Source: Syntrophaceae bacterium UBA6255 (GTDB taxonomy: Bacteria; Desulfobacterota; Syntrophia; Syntrophales; Smithellaceae). Taken from it: a stretch of 39,105 bases of DNA. Shown one piece after another: positions 1-7,112 of the stretch. Below the pieces are notes generated by a model. It was not told where the DNA came from, did no database searches, and saw nothing but the letters and a program-made list of their open reading frames with translations. Made by a program: the position numbers and the translations under genes. The stretch spans positions 1 to 39,105 of the forward strand of contig DJVN01000277.1 of the NCBI GenBank assembly GCA_002441205.1. The letters run 5' to 3'. How positions within the stretch are numbered: position 1 is the first letter of the stretch; every line of letters begins with the position of its first letter.

Positions 1-20
1 TTAAAAAACTTGACATTCTG

Positions 21-58
21 TTAATTATACGCAAGATAGCTTGCGCTAATTAATTTTT
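21..58 (+). terminator. stem-loop with T-run upstream of the kor operon
   Basis: An imperfect inverted repeat has outer arms TTAATTA (21-27) and TAATTAA (47-53) and inner arms CGCAAG (30-35) and CTTGCG (40-45) around an ATAG loop. T54-T58 follow directly. It may be an intrinsic terminator for a gene left of the window or a leader structure of the kor operon. A TTGACA hexamer lies at 10-15, but no convincing -10 box follows at 16-18 bases. Confidence 0.45.
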
Positions 59-69
59 GGGGCTTGATT

Positions 70-279
70 TTGAAAGGATATATTAAGATTAACAAAGAAA
101 TGTGCAAGGAATGTCTGCTGTGCATCCATTTCTGTCCTAAAGGCCATATTATCACGACACATGAATACAATTCCCTGAGCTATCACCCTGTGGGCATTGA
201 TGAAACAAAAGAATGCAACGGGTGCGCTCTGTGCGCCACGATGTGCCCGGAAGTGGCTATTGAGGTTTACCGTGAATAA
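70..279 (+). CDS. korD: 2-oxoacid:ferredoxin oxidoreductase, ferredoxin (delta) subunit
   Basis: A small two-cluster [4Fe-4S] ferredoxin that carries electrons for the 2-oxoacid oxidoreductase encoded by the next three genes. Two CxxCxxCxxxCP motifs are visible, the first beginning CKECLLC and the second CNGCALC, as in KorD/PorD subunits. There is no ATG near the 5' end. TTG codons stand at 64 and 70; the GGGG at 59-62 is 1 base from the first but 7 bases from the second, so TTG 70 is preferred (69 residues). The end overlaps the alpha-subunit start by 8 bases, indicating translational coupling. It is cytoplasmic, with no signal peptide. Confidence 0.88.
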   Translation: MKGYIKINKEMCKECLLCIHFCPKGHIITTHEYNSLSYHPVGIDETKECNGCALCATMCPEVAIEVYRE

Positions 280-1330
280 AGTATTGATGTCGGGAAATCA
301 TATTATCGGTGAAGCGGCCATTCGCGCCGGTTGCCGTTTTTATGCCGGTTACCCGATTACCCCGCAAAATGAACTCACCGAATATATGGCCGAGCATATG
401 CGCAACGCGGACGGCGGGGTCTTCATTCAGTCCGAAAGTGAAGTCGCGGCAATCAATATGATTGCCGGAGCCAGCTCCGCGGGTCTGCGGGTGATGACCT
501 CATCATCCAGTCCGGGAATTTCCCTGAAACAGGAAGGGATTTCCTCCATGGCGGCCTGTGAACTCCCCGGTATTATCGTCAATATTATGCGCGGCGGTCC
601 GGGTTTGGGTAATATCCGGCCCTCTCAGGGCGATTATTTCCAGGCAACACGCGGCGGCGGTCACGGCGACTACAGAACAATTGTTTTAGCCCCTGCCAGC
701 GGCCAGGAACTTGCTGATCTGACCATGGAGGGTTTTGATCTTGCCGATAAATACCGTAATCCGGTGATGATTCTCGCCGATGGCATGATGGGACAAATGA
801 TGGAACCCGTGATATTCAAGAAGCCCAAACCGCGCATGTATAGTGAAAAATTCATGTTGCGGGGAGCCGGTACGGGCAAAAGTAAATTCATTCACGGTCT
901 GATTCTGGATCCGATTGATATGGAAGAACACAACTGGAAACTGGCGCGTAAATATGAAATCATCTTCAAAAAAGAACCCCGTTACGAAGAACATAAGATC
1001 GATGACGCGCAACTGGTTATTGTGGCTTATGGAACGGCCGCCCGGATAGCCAAGGGAGCGATAAAACGATTACGCGGCCAGGGAATGAACGTGGGACTCT
1101 TCCGTCCCATATCGTTATGGCCTTTTCCGGAATTGCAGCTCAGAAGTTTATCATCAAAAATTAAGAAATATCTTGTTTTTGAAATGAGCACCGGTCAGAT
1201 GCTGGAAGACGTCCGCTTGTCTCTGCAGGGTTACGCAGACATTGAATTTCATGGACGTCCGGGAGGAGCTGTTCCCACGCCGGCGGAACTGGCCAATGTT
1301 ATCGCCAGGTACTACGATGAAAATGATTAA
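272..1330 (+). CDS. korA: 2-oxoacid:ferredoxin oxidoreductase alpha subunit (KorA/VorB type)
   Basis: Alpha subunit of a CoA-dependent 2-oxoacid:ferredoxin oxidoreductase, which oxidatively decarboxylates a 2-oxoacid to acyl-CoA, CO2 and reduced ferredoxin. The N-terminal GCRFYAGYPITPQ segment is the family hallmark, followed by GGGHGDYR near residues 130-136 and a C-terminal transketolase-like domain with RPISLWPFP. The 352-residue length suits KorA/VorB. The frame stays open upstream to 197, but that part is korD read in another frame. GTG 272, with GAGG at 262-265 six bases before it, is the likely start; ATG 287 is an alternative. Sequence alone does not separate 2-oxoglutarate from branched-chain 2-oxoacids as substrate. 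Confidence 0.9.
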   Translation: MNKVLMSGNHIIGEAAIRAGCRFYAGYPITPQNELTEYMAEHMRNADGGVFIQSESEVAAINMIAGASSAGLRVMTSSSSPGISLKQEGISSMAACELPGIIVNIMRGGPGLGNIRPSQGDYFQATRGGGHGDYRTIVLAPASGQELADLTMEGFDLADKYRNPVMILADGMMGQMMEPVIFKKPKPRMYSEKFMLRGAGTGKSKFIHGLILDPIDMEEHNWKLARKYEIIFKKEPRYEEHKIDDAQLVIVAYGTAARIAKGAIKRLRGQGMNVGLFRPISLWPFPELQLRSLSSKIKKYLVFEMSTGQMLEDVRLSLQGYADIEFHGRPGGAVPTPAELANVIARYYDEND

Positions 1331-1353
1331 GTATATAATAAAGGTTTTTTGAT

Positions 1354-2124
1354 ATGGCAAAAACTGTTTTTAAACGCCCGAAAAGCTTGAAAGAAAAAAC
1401 TTTCCACTACTGCCCCGGTTGCGGACACAGCATCGCGCACAGAATCATTGCCGAGGTTATTGATGAACTGGATATCCGGGGCATCACCATCGGTGTTCCG
1501 CCGGCCGGTTGCGCTGTGCTGGCGTATAATTATTTTGACGTTGATATGATTGAGGCTCCGCATGGACGTGGTCCGGCCATGGCTTCCGCGATTAAACGTT
1601 CTCTTCCTGACCGGGTTGTTTTTTCTTATCAGGGTGATGGTGATCTGGCCGCGATAGGCATTGCGGAAAGTTTTCATGCCGCAAATCGTGGTGAAAATAT
1701 TACCATTATCTTTATTAATAACGCTGTTTATGGCATGACCGGCGGGCAGATGGCCCCGACAACCATACTCAATCAGAAAACAACAACATCCCCGACAGGC
1801 AGAAGCAAAACCCTTGACGGCTATCCCGTCAAGGTCAGTGAAATCTTTTCACAATTAAAGGGTGTAACGTATCTGGAAAGATGTATGGTGAATTCTCCGG
1901 CCAATGTCAATAAAACAAAGAAGGCCATCAAGAAAGCCTTTCAATGCCAGATGGACGGATTGGGATTTTCGCTGATTGAAGTCCTTTCGCCGTGTCCGAC
2001 AAACTGGAAAATGAATGCCGTCAATTCCTGCAAATGGATTGATGACGTCATGAGCAAGGAATTTCCCCCCGGAGTTTTTAAGGATAATATTGCCGATGCT
2101 AAGAAAAATGTGGGGGCGACATAA
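1354..2124 (+). CDS. korB: 2-oxoacid:ferredoxin oxidoreductase beta subunit (thiamine diphosphate binding)
   Basis: Catalytic thiamine-diphosphate subunit. CPGCGHSIAH stands near the N terminus (residues 22-31), and the TPP/Mg motif reads GDGDLAAIG with the NN of IFINNAVYGMTGGQ about 30 residues later. TGGQMAPTT is typical of KorB/VorA. At 256 residues it is the usual size for beta subunits without a fused ferredoxin domain, consistent with the separate korD. ATG 1354 has AAGG at 1341-1344. The stop overlaps the gamma-subunit start by one base (TAATG). Confidence 0.93.
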   Translation: MAKTVFKRPKSLKEKTFHYCPGCGHSIAHRIIAEVIDELDIRGITIGVPPAGCAVLAYNYFDVDMIEAPHGRGPAMASAIKRSLPDRVVFSYQGDGDLAAIGIAESFHAANRGENITIIFINNAVYGMTGGQMAPTTILNQKTTTSPTGRSKTLDGYPVKVSEIFSQLKGVTYLERCMVNSPANVNKTKKAIKKAFQCQMDGLGFSLIEVLSPCPTNWKMNAVNSCKWIDDVMSKEFPPGVFKDNIADAKKNVGAT

Positions 2125-2666
2125 TGCTGGTTAAAACAATTTTTTCCGGATTTGGCGGTCAGGGCGTTTTAATGATGGGCGTCAGCTTTGCTCATAGTGG
2201 CATGAGCAAAGGTTATCATGTGACGTATCTTCCCGCCTATGGCGCTGAAATGCGCGGCGGAACCGCCAACTGTACGGTGGCTATCGCCGATGAAGAAATT
2301 GCATCTCCCGTGGCATCGGAACCGAATTATCTGGTCGTGATGAATTCCCCTTCTCTGTTTACTTTTCAAAACAAAATTACGTCCGGAGGAACCATATTTT
2401 TGAATTCTTCCATCATCAAAGAAGAGCCGCACCGCCATGACGTGAAAGTTTTTCGCGTTCCCTGCGCCGACATGGCTCAGGATCTGGGTAATATCAGGGT
2501 CTCCAATACCATCATGATGGGCGCTTTTGTAAAAATATCCGATGTTGTTTCTCCTGATATTTATTTGAAAAGTCTTGAAACCATCATGGGCGGTAAGAAA
2601 AAATCTCTGGCTGAACTTAACCGGAAAGCTTTTAATGCCGGTTATGATTACGTGAAGAATAATTAA
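2124..2666 (+). CDS. korC: 2-oxoacid:ferredoxin oxidoreductase gamma subunit
   Basis: Gamma subunit (about 180 residues, standard size). The start is diagnostic: FSGFGGQGVLMMG at residues 7-19, then YLPAYGAEMRGGTANC, the conserved motif of the KorC/PorG family at the subunit interface. ATG 2124 overlaps the korB stop by one base and has a G-rich ribosome site (GGGGGCG, 2112-2118). Gene order is delta-alpha-beta-gamma, so all four subunits of one complex are present and appear intact. Confidence 0.92.
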   Translation: MLVKTIFSGFGGQGVLMMGVSFAHSGMSKGYHVTYLPAYGAEMRGGTANCTVAIADEEIASPVASEPNYLVVMNSPSLFTFQNKITSGGTIFLNSSIIKEEPHRHDVKVFRVPCADMAQDLGNIRVSNTIMMGAFVKISDVVSPDIYLKSLETIMGGKKKSLAELNRKAFNAGYDYVKNN

Positions 2667-2676
2667 GGACTCTGTT

Positions 2677-3108
2677 ATGGCTGTAAAGCAAATTTCAGTT
2701 ATTTTAAATAATGTGCCGGGTTCTTTTGCCACATTGACACACATCCTTGATCTGGAAGATATCAGCACCAAAGCCGTTTGTGCCGCGAGTATCGCCGATG
2801 ACAGCAAGGTGCGTCTGGTGGTCAACGATCCGGATCGCGCCGCCGCGGTTCTGGAAAGTTATAAATTAAATTTTGAAGTGACCCCTGTTCTGGCGGCCGA
2901 AGTTCCACTGCACGCGGGCGGCATGAACGCGATATTAAAGCCTCTGGCCAAAGCCGATATCAATATTCACTATCTGTACACAACCATTAACCGGATTGGC
3001 AAGGAAACGATCGTTATTCTGGGTGTTGATAAACTGCAAGAAGCCAGAGAGCTTCTCCTGGAACACTGGATTCACCTGATTGACGATGAGATTTATGCTA
3101 TTCCTTAA
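2677..3108 (+). CDS. tandem ACT-domain amino-acid-binding protein
   Basis: A 143-residue protein made of two ACT modules, about residues 4-68 and 72-140. Each has the beta-alpha-beta-beta-alpha-beta pattern, with the ligand-loop consensus near NNVPGSFATLTHIL in the first copy and AGGMNAILKPLAKADINI in the second. ACT domains bind amino acids or related small ligands and usually control an enzyme allosterically. There is no attached catalytic or DNA-binding domain. It begins 10 bases after korC, in the same direction, so it probably belongs to the oxidoreductase operon and may sense the amino acid whose 2-oxoacid feeds the enzyme; that link is inference. No signal peptide is seen. Confidence 0.82.
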   Translation: MAVKQISVILNNVPGSFATLTHILDLEDISTKAVCAASIADDSKVRLVVNDPDRAAAVLESYKLNFEVTPVLAAEVPLHAGGMNAILKPLAKADINIHYLYTTINRIGKETIVILGVDKLQEARELLLEHWIHLIDDEIYAIP

Positions 3109-3126
3109 AACAATCCCATCCTGATC

Positions 3127-3537
3127 ATGTCTGTGTCTTTAGATAAAGAAAAAGCGCTCTCCGAAAGAATGAGAAATCTGGGAGTACTTGAAACAGATTT
3201 CGAGGAATCTTTTGTCCGTTCCTCCGGTCCCGGCGGACAAAAAGTCAACAAAAGTTCAACATGCGTTTATCTTGTTCATCTTCCCACCGGTCTTTCGGTA
3301 AAATGCCAGCGGGAGAGATCGCAAATACTCAATCGCTTTCTGGCCAGACGGTTGCTGCTGGATAAAATCGAGCGACAACAAAAAGGATTCATTGCGGAAG
3401 AAAAAGAAAAACTGGAGAAAATCAGACGACAGAAAAGAAAACGCAGTAAAAGAGCCAAAGAAAAAATACTGACTGATAAACATCATACATCAGAAAAGAA
3501 AAGTCTGCGCGGAAAAGTTAATATCGTTGAAGAATAG
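3127..3537 (+). CDS. GGQ-domain release-factor-like protein (peptidyl-tRNA hydrolysis / ribosome rescue)
   Basis: A 136-residue stand-alone RF-1 catalytic domain. VRSSGPGGQKVNKSST carries the GGQ at residues 36-38, which in class I release factors catalyses peptidyl-tRNA hydrolysis. There is no codon-recognition domain. The C-terminal half is strongly basic (RRQKRKRSKRAKEK), like the ribosome-binding tail of ArfB and of the mitochondrial MTRFR family; the overall pattern looks closer to MTRFR than to E. coli ArfB. ATG 3127 has no clear ribosome site, and ATG 3169, preceded by GAAAG, is an alternative start that keeps the GGQ domain. A rescue role is inferred from the family. Confidence 0.82.
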   Translation: MSVSLDKEKALSERMRNLGVLETDFEESFVRSSGPGGQKVNKSSTCVYLVHLPTGLSVKCQRERSQILNRFLARRLLLDKIERQQKGFIAEEKEKLEKIRRQKRKRSKRAKEKILTDKHHTSEKKSLRGKVNIVEE

Positions 3538-3549
3538 ATCCCCTCATTT

Positions 3550-3618
3550 AATCCCCATTCGCTTCGCTCAGGGGATTGTTCGACTTACGCTGAAAACTTC
3601 ACTTTGTTCGTTTTCAGC
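3550..3618. repeat. two tandem stem-loops, REP-like
   Basis: Two neighbouring perfect hairpins lie between the GGQ gene and atpE. The first pairs AATCCCC (3550-3556) with GGGGATT (3571-3577); the second pairs GCTGAAAAC (3589-3597) with GTTTTCAGC (3610-3618). Neither has a T-run, so they are not typical intrinsic terminators. They could be a repetitive extragenic palindrome or a Rho-independent RNA 3' end protector. No second copy was noticed in this window. Confidence 0.5.
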
Positions 3619-3626
3619 TTGTCTCA

Positions 3627-3665
3627 CAAAAAAAGGGAGGGAAAGTCGATGCACGCTCCCCTCCC
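3627..3665 (-). terminator. intrinsic terminator of atpE
   Basis: On the minus strand, GGGAGGG (3665-3659) pairs with CCCTCCC (3641-3635) and is followed at once by a run of seven T residues (3634-3628). It lies 24 bases past the atpE stop and ends a single-gene transcript. Confidence 0.75.
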
Positions 3666-3688
3666 TGTTTATTATAACAATAATGAAA

Positions 3689-4066
3689 TTAACCTAATCC
3701 GGCTACCTTCAACAGCGGATTAGCGTAAAGAACGATCAACGCAATAACCAATGCATAAATCGCCAGTGATTCGATCATGGCCAGACCAACCATCATGGTT
3801 AAAAGAATTTTGCCCTGGGCTTCTGGGTTTCTGCCAACAGCATTCGTCGCTCCGTTTAAGCCATTGCCCATGCCTAATCCTGTTCCCAGTGTTCCAAAAG
3901 CTATTGCTAAACCGGCCACGAACAAAGAAATGCCAATAATAATAGCTTTTGTATAATCAACCGTTCCCGCTGATGCTGCTGCCGCTTCCGGTGCTGCAAA
4001 AACAAAAGATGCGCTGACTACGACCATGACCATCGCCATCAATACATAGATTAAACTTTTTTTCAT
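3689..4066 (-). CDS. atpE: F-type ATP synthase subunit c, with signal-like N-terminal extension
   Basis: Membrane-rotor subunit of the F1Fo ATP synthase. The core is an alpha-helical hairpin: inner helix with the alternating-glycine GxGxGxGxG motif (G61-G69), polar loop RNPEAQG (R79), outer helix with the ion-carrying Glu99 in AMIESLAIY. At 125 residues it is longer than the usual 75-90; the extra part is a signal-peptide-like segment (MKKS, hydrophobic run, FVFAA) that may be cleaved near residue 24. Aligned on RNPEAQG with the Na+ enzyme of Ilyobacter tartaricus, the Gln32 position is Met66 and the Thr67 position is Leu101; only Glu and Ser100 are kept, so H+ coupling is more likely. AAGGAG precedes ATG by seven bases. 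It stands alone on the minus strand, away from atpB. Confidence 0.93.
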   Translation of the reverse strand: MKKSLIYVLMAMVMVVVSASFVFAAPEAAAASAGTVDYTKAIIIGISLFVAGLAIAFGTLGTGLGMGNGLNGATNAVGRNPEAQGKILLTMMVGLAMIESLAIYALVIALIVLYANPLLKVAGLG

Positions 4067-4167
4067 TTACATTCTCCTTGGTAAATTGATAAAATTTCAA
4101 AATCCTGTTTTGTTAATTTTTCACCCCCTTTCTTTTGACTCGAATACTTCGGATTTTGATGTTTTGT

Positions 4168-4196
4168 TTTTTAACCGCGCAAGCGGAAATTGTCAA
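4168..4196 (-). promoter_or_regulatory. probable sigma-70 promoter of atpE
   Basis: On the minus strand, TTGACA (4196-4191) is followed after 17 bases by TAAAAA (4173-4168). The -35 box is perfect, the -10 matches 4 of 6. It lies about 100 bases before the atpE start. Confidence 0.45.
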
Positions 4197-4259
4197 GAAA
4201 AATTTCGATAGATAATCGACAACTTGATTTTATTTTTTATGCGGGATAATATTTATATC

Positions 4260-4727
4260 ATGGAAAAATTATCCATAAAGCAAAAAAGGATTGCCAAGCT
4301 TATTCAAAAAGACATTCCGTTGCAGACATTTCCTTTCAAGACGACGGGTAAATACGTTGCCCTAAATGGAAAGGAAGTTCTGAACACAGTCAGATATTTT
4401 CTGGATCATGGCTTGATCCGGAAATTTGGGGCGATTCTAAGACATCAGCGGGTGGGTTATAAAAATAATGCTATGGTCATCTGGTCTATTCCTTCTGAAC
4501 AAACAGAAGAAACGGGAACTATATTCGCCTCATTTTCTTTTATTTCTCATTGTTACGAAAGAAAACCTGCTTTCGCGGGGAAGTATAATATTTTTACCAT
4601 GCTTCATTCTGATGGCAGAAGCATTTCTTCGCTGATTAAGGAAATGGTAAAGGCTGCAAATGCCAAGGATTATCTGATATTGAAAAGCATTAAAGAATTT
4701 AAAAAAACATCTCCGGAGTATTTCTAA
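4260..4727 (+). CDS. ahbB: siroheme decarboxylase subunit AhbB (Lrp/NirD-like fold)
   Basis: Part of the siroheme-dependent alternative haem pathway, in which AhbA/AhbB decarboxylate siroheme to 12,18-didecarboxysiroheme. The protein has an N-terminal winged-helix-like segment with KDIPLQTFPF, then the family signatures IRKFGAILRHQRVGYK and VIWSIP, SHCYER, YNIFTMLH and the C-terminal KKTSPEYF, which favours AhbB over AhbA. ATG 4260 gives a 155-residue protein aligned with the usual N terminus; ATG 4239 and TTG 4224 are in-frame alternatives. The stop overlaps hemL by one base, so the two tetrapyrrole genes are coupled. No ahbA is in the window; the homologous partner must lie elsewhere or the subunit acts alone. 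Confidence 0.83.
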   Translation: MEKLSIKQKRIAKLIQKDIPLQTFPFKTTGKYVALNGKEVLNTVRYFLDHGLIRKFGAILRHQRVGYKNNAMVIWSIPSEQTEETGTIFASFSFISHCYERKPAFAGKYNIFTMLHSDGRSISSLIKEMVKAANAKDYLILKSIKEFKKTSPEYF

Positions 4728-6010
4728 TGAATAAAAAACGTTCAGCTTCCTTTTCAGAATCATGTAAAGTTATTTCCGGCGGCGTCAATTCCCCTGTCCG
4801 GGCGTGGAAATCTGTTGGCGGCAATCCTGTTTTTGTCAAGAAAGCAATAGGCAGCAAGATTTATGACCTTTCAGGCAAAGAATATATTGATTACGTCCTT
4901 TCATGGGGCCCCATGATTCTCGGCCATGCCCATAAAGATGTTATTGCTGCTATTTGTGATACGGCGAAGAGAGGAAGCAGTTTTGGAGCCCCGACGCAAT
5001 TAGAAACGAAGGTCGCCCGGCTGATTTGTCAAGCGATTCCGTCGATAGAATTATTACGAATGACGTCCTCGGGTACTGAGGCTGCCATGACGGCCATAAG
5101 ACTCGCGAGAGGTTTTACCGGTAGAAATCTGATTGCGAAATTTGATGGGTGTTATCATGGACACAGTGATTCGCTTTTAATTCAAGCGGGATCGGGTGTG
5201 GCAACCTTCGGTATTCCCGACTCTCCAGGGATTCCGCCAATCATTGCTCAAATGACTTTAAGCCTGCCGTACAACGATATTGAAGCGCTGGAGCATGCCA
5301 TAGCAAAGCATGGCTCTGAACTTGCCGCCATTATTGTTGAACCTGTGGCGGGCAACATGGGAGTCATTCCGCCACAAAAAGGATTTTTGGAGAAATTGAG
5401 AAAACTCACTGCTCAAAAAGGAATTATATTGATTTTTGATGAAGTGATTACAGGGTTTCGTTTTAACTTCGGCGGTTATCAGAATATGACAGGAATCAAT
5501 CCTGATCTAACCTGCCTGGGCAAGATCATTGGCGGCGGAATGCCCGTGGGAGCGGTTGGCGGAAAAAAAGAAATCATGGAAAGGCTTGCTCCGACAGGAG
5601 ACATTTACCAGGCGGGAACGCTTTCAGGAAATCCGTTAGCCATGGGCGCGGGTTTAACAACACTCGAGATGCTAAAGAAAAAAAAGAAAGCTTTCCCGTC
5701 TCTGGCTGAAAAAACAAGCCTGCTTTGCCTGGAACTGAACCGCTTGTTTTCTGACAAAGGAATTGCTGTCTGTATAAATCACGTCTATTCCATGTTTACT
5801 ATTTTTTTTCAAGAAGGCCCCGTTCATGATCTAAAAACCGCTCGGAAATCCGACACAAAGATGTTTGCCCGTTTTTTTCACGGGATGCTTAAAAATGGCA
5901 TATGGTTGGCGCCGTCACAGTATGAAGCCGCTTTTCTATCCTTTGCTCATACCGATCAGGACATAAAGAAGACCATTGATGCCTGTGCAAAAACCTTGAA
6001 ATATCTATGA
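4727..6010 (+). CDS. hemL: glutamate-1-semialdehyde 2,1-aminomutase
   Basis: PLP enzyme converting glutamate-1-semialdehyde to 5-aminolevulinate, the C5-route entry to tetrapyrroles. The 427 residues match the family. Visible motifs are VISGGVNSPVRAWKSVGG at the N terminus, SSGTEAAMTAIRLARG (cofactor phosphate region), FDGCYHGHSD, IFDEVITGFR with the PLP-binding Asp, and the Schiff-base lysine K266 in CLGKIIGGGMPVGA; QAGTLSGNPLA is near the end of the large domain. The start overlaps ahbB (TAATG), tying ALA supply to the siroheme branch. An A8 run (about 5674-5684, encoding five lysines) and a T8 run are potential slippage points, but the frame is intact. Confidence 0.95.
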   Translation: MNKKRSASFSESCKVISGGVNSPVRAWKSVGGNPVFVKKAIGSKIYDLSGKEYIDYVLSWGPMILGHAHKDVIAAICDTAKRGSSFGAPTQLETKVARLICQAIPSIELLRMTSSGTEAAMTAIRLARGFTGRNLIAKFDGCYHGHSDSLLIQAGSGVATFGIPDSPGIPPIIAQMTLSLPYNDIEALEHAIAKHGSELAAIIVEPVAGNMGVIPPQKGFLEKLRKLTAQKGIILIFDEVITGFRFNFGGYQNMTGINPDLTCLGKIIGGGMPVGAVGGKKEIMERLAPTGDIYQAGTLSGNPLAMGAGLTTLEMLKKKKKAFPSLAEKTSLLCLELNRLFSDKGIAVCINHVYSMFTIFFQEGPVHDLKTARKSDTKMFARFFHGMLKNGIWLAPSQYEAAFLSFAHTDQDIKKTIDACAKTLKYL

Positions 6011-6018
6011 TCGTTTCA

Positions 6019-6047
6019 TTGACAAGCATCAATCAATCCTGTATTAA
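6019..6047 (+). promoter_or_regulatory. probable sigma-70 promoter of gmd-fcl
   Basis: TTGACA (6019-6024) and TATTAA (6042-6047) are separated by 17 bases. The -35 is perfect and the -10 matches 4 of 6; the gmd start is 36 bases downstream. It indicates that gmd-fcl is transcribed separately from ahbB-hemL. Confidence 0.55.
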
Positions 6048-6083
6048 ATTACTCAAAAAATAATAATTATCCTCGGAGACAAG

Positions 6084-7112
6084 ATGAAAAAAGCTTTTCT
6101 CACCGGTATCACCGGACAAGACGGCTCTTATTTGGCGGAATATTTATTAAACAAGGGGTATGAGGTGCACGGATTGATTCGCCGCTCAAGCACCTTTAAT
6201 ACGGAACGTATTGATCATCTTTATCACGATTTTCATGATCCGGAAGCGAAATTATTCCTTCATTACGGCGATCTCAGCGTTTCCGCTCAGCTTATGGACC
6301 TCCTCCAATCCGTTCACCCTGATGAAATTTATAATCTCGGAGCCCAGAGTCACGTCCGCGTTAGTTTTGATATGCCTGAATATACGGGCGATGTCACTGC
6401 GTTGGGAACGCTCAGAATTTTGGAAGCTATTCGTAAAACAGGAATAAAAACAAAATTCTATCAGGCTTCCTCCAGTGAAATGTTCGGCGCAGCAGCTCCG
6501 CCGCAAAATGAAAAGACTATTTTTCAACCAAGAAGTCCGTACGCCGCTGCCAAAGTTTATGCCTATTATATCGTTCAAAATTATCGCGACGCTTACGGAA
6601 TTTTCGCGGCAAATGGTATTTTATTCAATCATGAATCACCGAGACGCGGTGAAACCTTTGTGACCAGAAAAATAACCCGTGCGGCAACTCAGATCAAACT
6701 GGGGCTTAAAGATAAATTATTTTTGGGCAATCTTGAAGCAAAAAGAGACTGGGGGTTTGCCGGTGATTACGTTGAAGCCATGTGGCTGATGCTGCAGCAG
6801 GAGCAGCCTGATGATTTCGTCATTTCAACCGGTGAAACTCATTCCGTCAGGGAATTCGCGGATATTGTGTTTGATAAGCTTAATTTGGATTACAAAAAAT
6901 ATGTGAAGATAGATAAGCGATATTTCCGTCCAACAGAGGTTGATGCTCTTCTGGGCGATTCGACAAAAGCAAAAAAAATACTCGATTGGAAACCGAAAGT
7001 TTCATTTGAAAAGCTGATAGATATGATGATTGCAGCGGACATGGAGTTGGCTCAGAAAGAGAAAACTCTTCTTGACGCAGGCTTTAGTGCTAATAATAAA
7101 AACAAATCATGA
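6084..7112 (+). CDS. gmd: GDP-mannose 4,6-dehydratase
   Basis: Short-chain dehydrogenase/reductase-type enzyme making GDP-4-keto-6-deoxy-D-mannose from GDP-D-mannose, using a tightly bound NADP. The Rossmann motif is TGITGQDGSYLAEYLL at residues 8-23, followed by RRSSTFNTERIDHLY, the NADP/tetramer loop of Gmd, then YQASSSEMFG and the catalytic Y153-x3-K157 (SPYAAAKVYAYY). NHESPRRGETFVTRKI is also a strong Gmd signature. The 342-residue length is normal. GGAG at 6075-6078 serves ATG 6084. The stop abuts the fcl start directly. Confidence 0.95.
   Translation: MKKAFLTGITGQDGSYLAEYLLNKGYEVHGLIRRSSTFNTERIDHLYHDFHDPEAKLFLHYGDLSVSAQLMDLLQSVHPDEIYNLGAQSHVRVSFDMPEYTGDVTALGTLRILEAIRKTGIKTKFYQASSSEMFGAAAPPQNEKTIFQPRSPYAAAKVYAYYIVQNYRDAYGIFAANGILFNHESPRRGETFVTRKITRAATQIKLGLKDKLFLGNLEAKRDWGFAGDYVEAMWLMLQQEQPDDFVISTGETHSVREFADIVFDKLNLDYKKYVKIDKRYFRPTEVDALLGDSTKAKKILDWKPKVSFEKLIDMMIAADMELAQKEKTLLDAGFSANNKNKS

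Noticed and set aside
197..271. In-frame upstream extension of korA
   Set aside because: It is the ferredoxin gene read in another frame; GTG 272 with GAGG and the family N terminus mark the real start.
2169..2825. 218-codon open frame on the minus strand opposite korC
   Set aside because: It lies antisense to a conserved gene and its translation shows no family pattern; treated as a shadow.
3689..4066. Na+-specific ATP synthase c ring
   Set aside because: Two of the key Na+ ligands of the Ilyobacter enzyme are replaced by Met and Leu.
4260..4727. Lrp/AsnC transcription regulator
   Set aside because: The fold is related, but FGAILRHQRVGYK, YNIFTMLH and KKTSPEYF are siroheme decarboxylase signatures, and hemL is coupled to it.
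5674..5684. Frameshift at the A-run in hemL
   Set aside because: The frame stays open to a full-length, well-matching C terminus.
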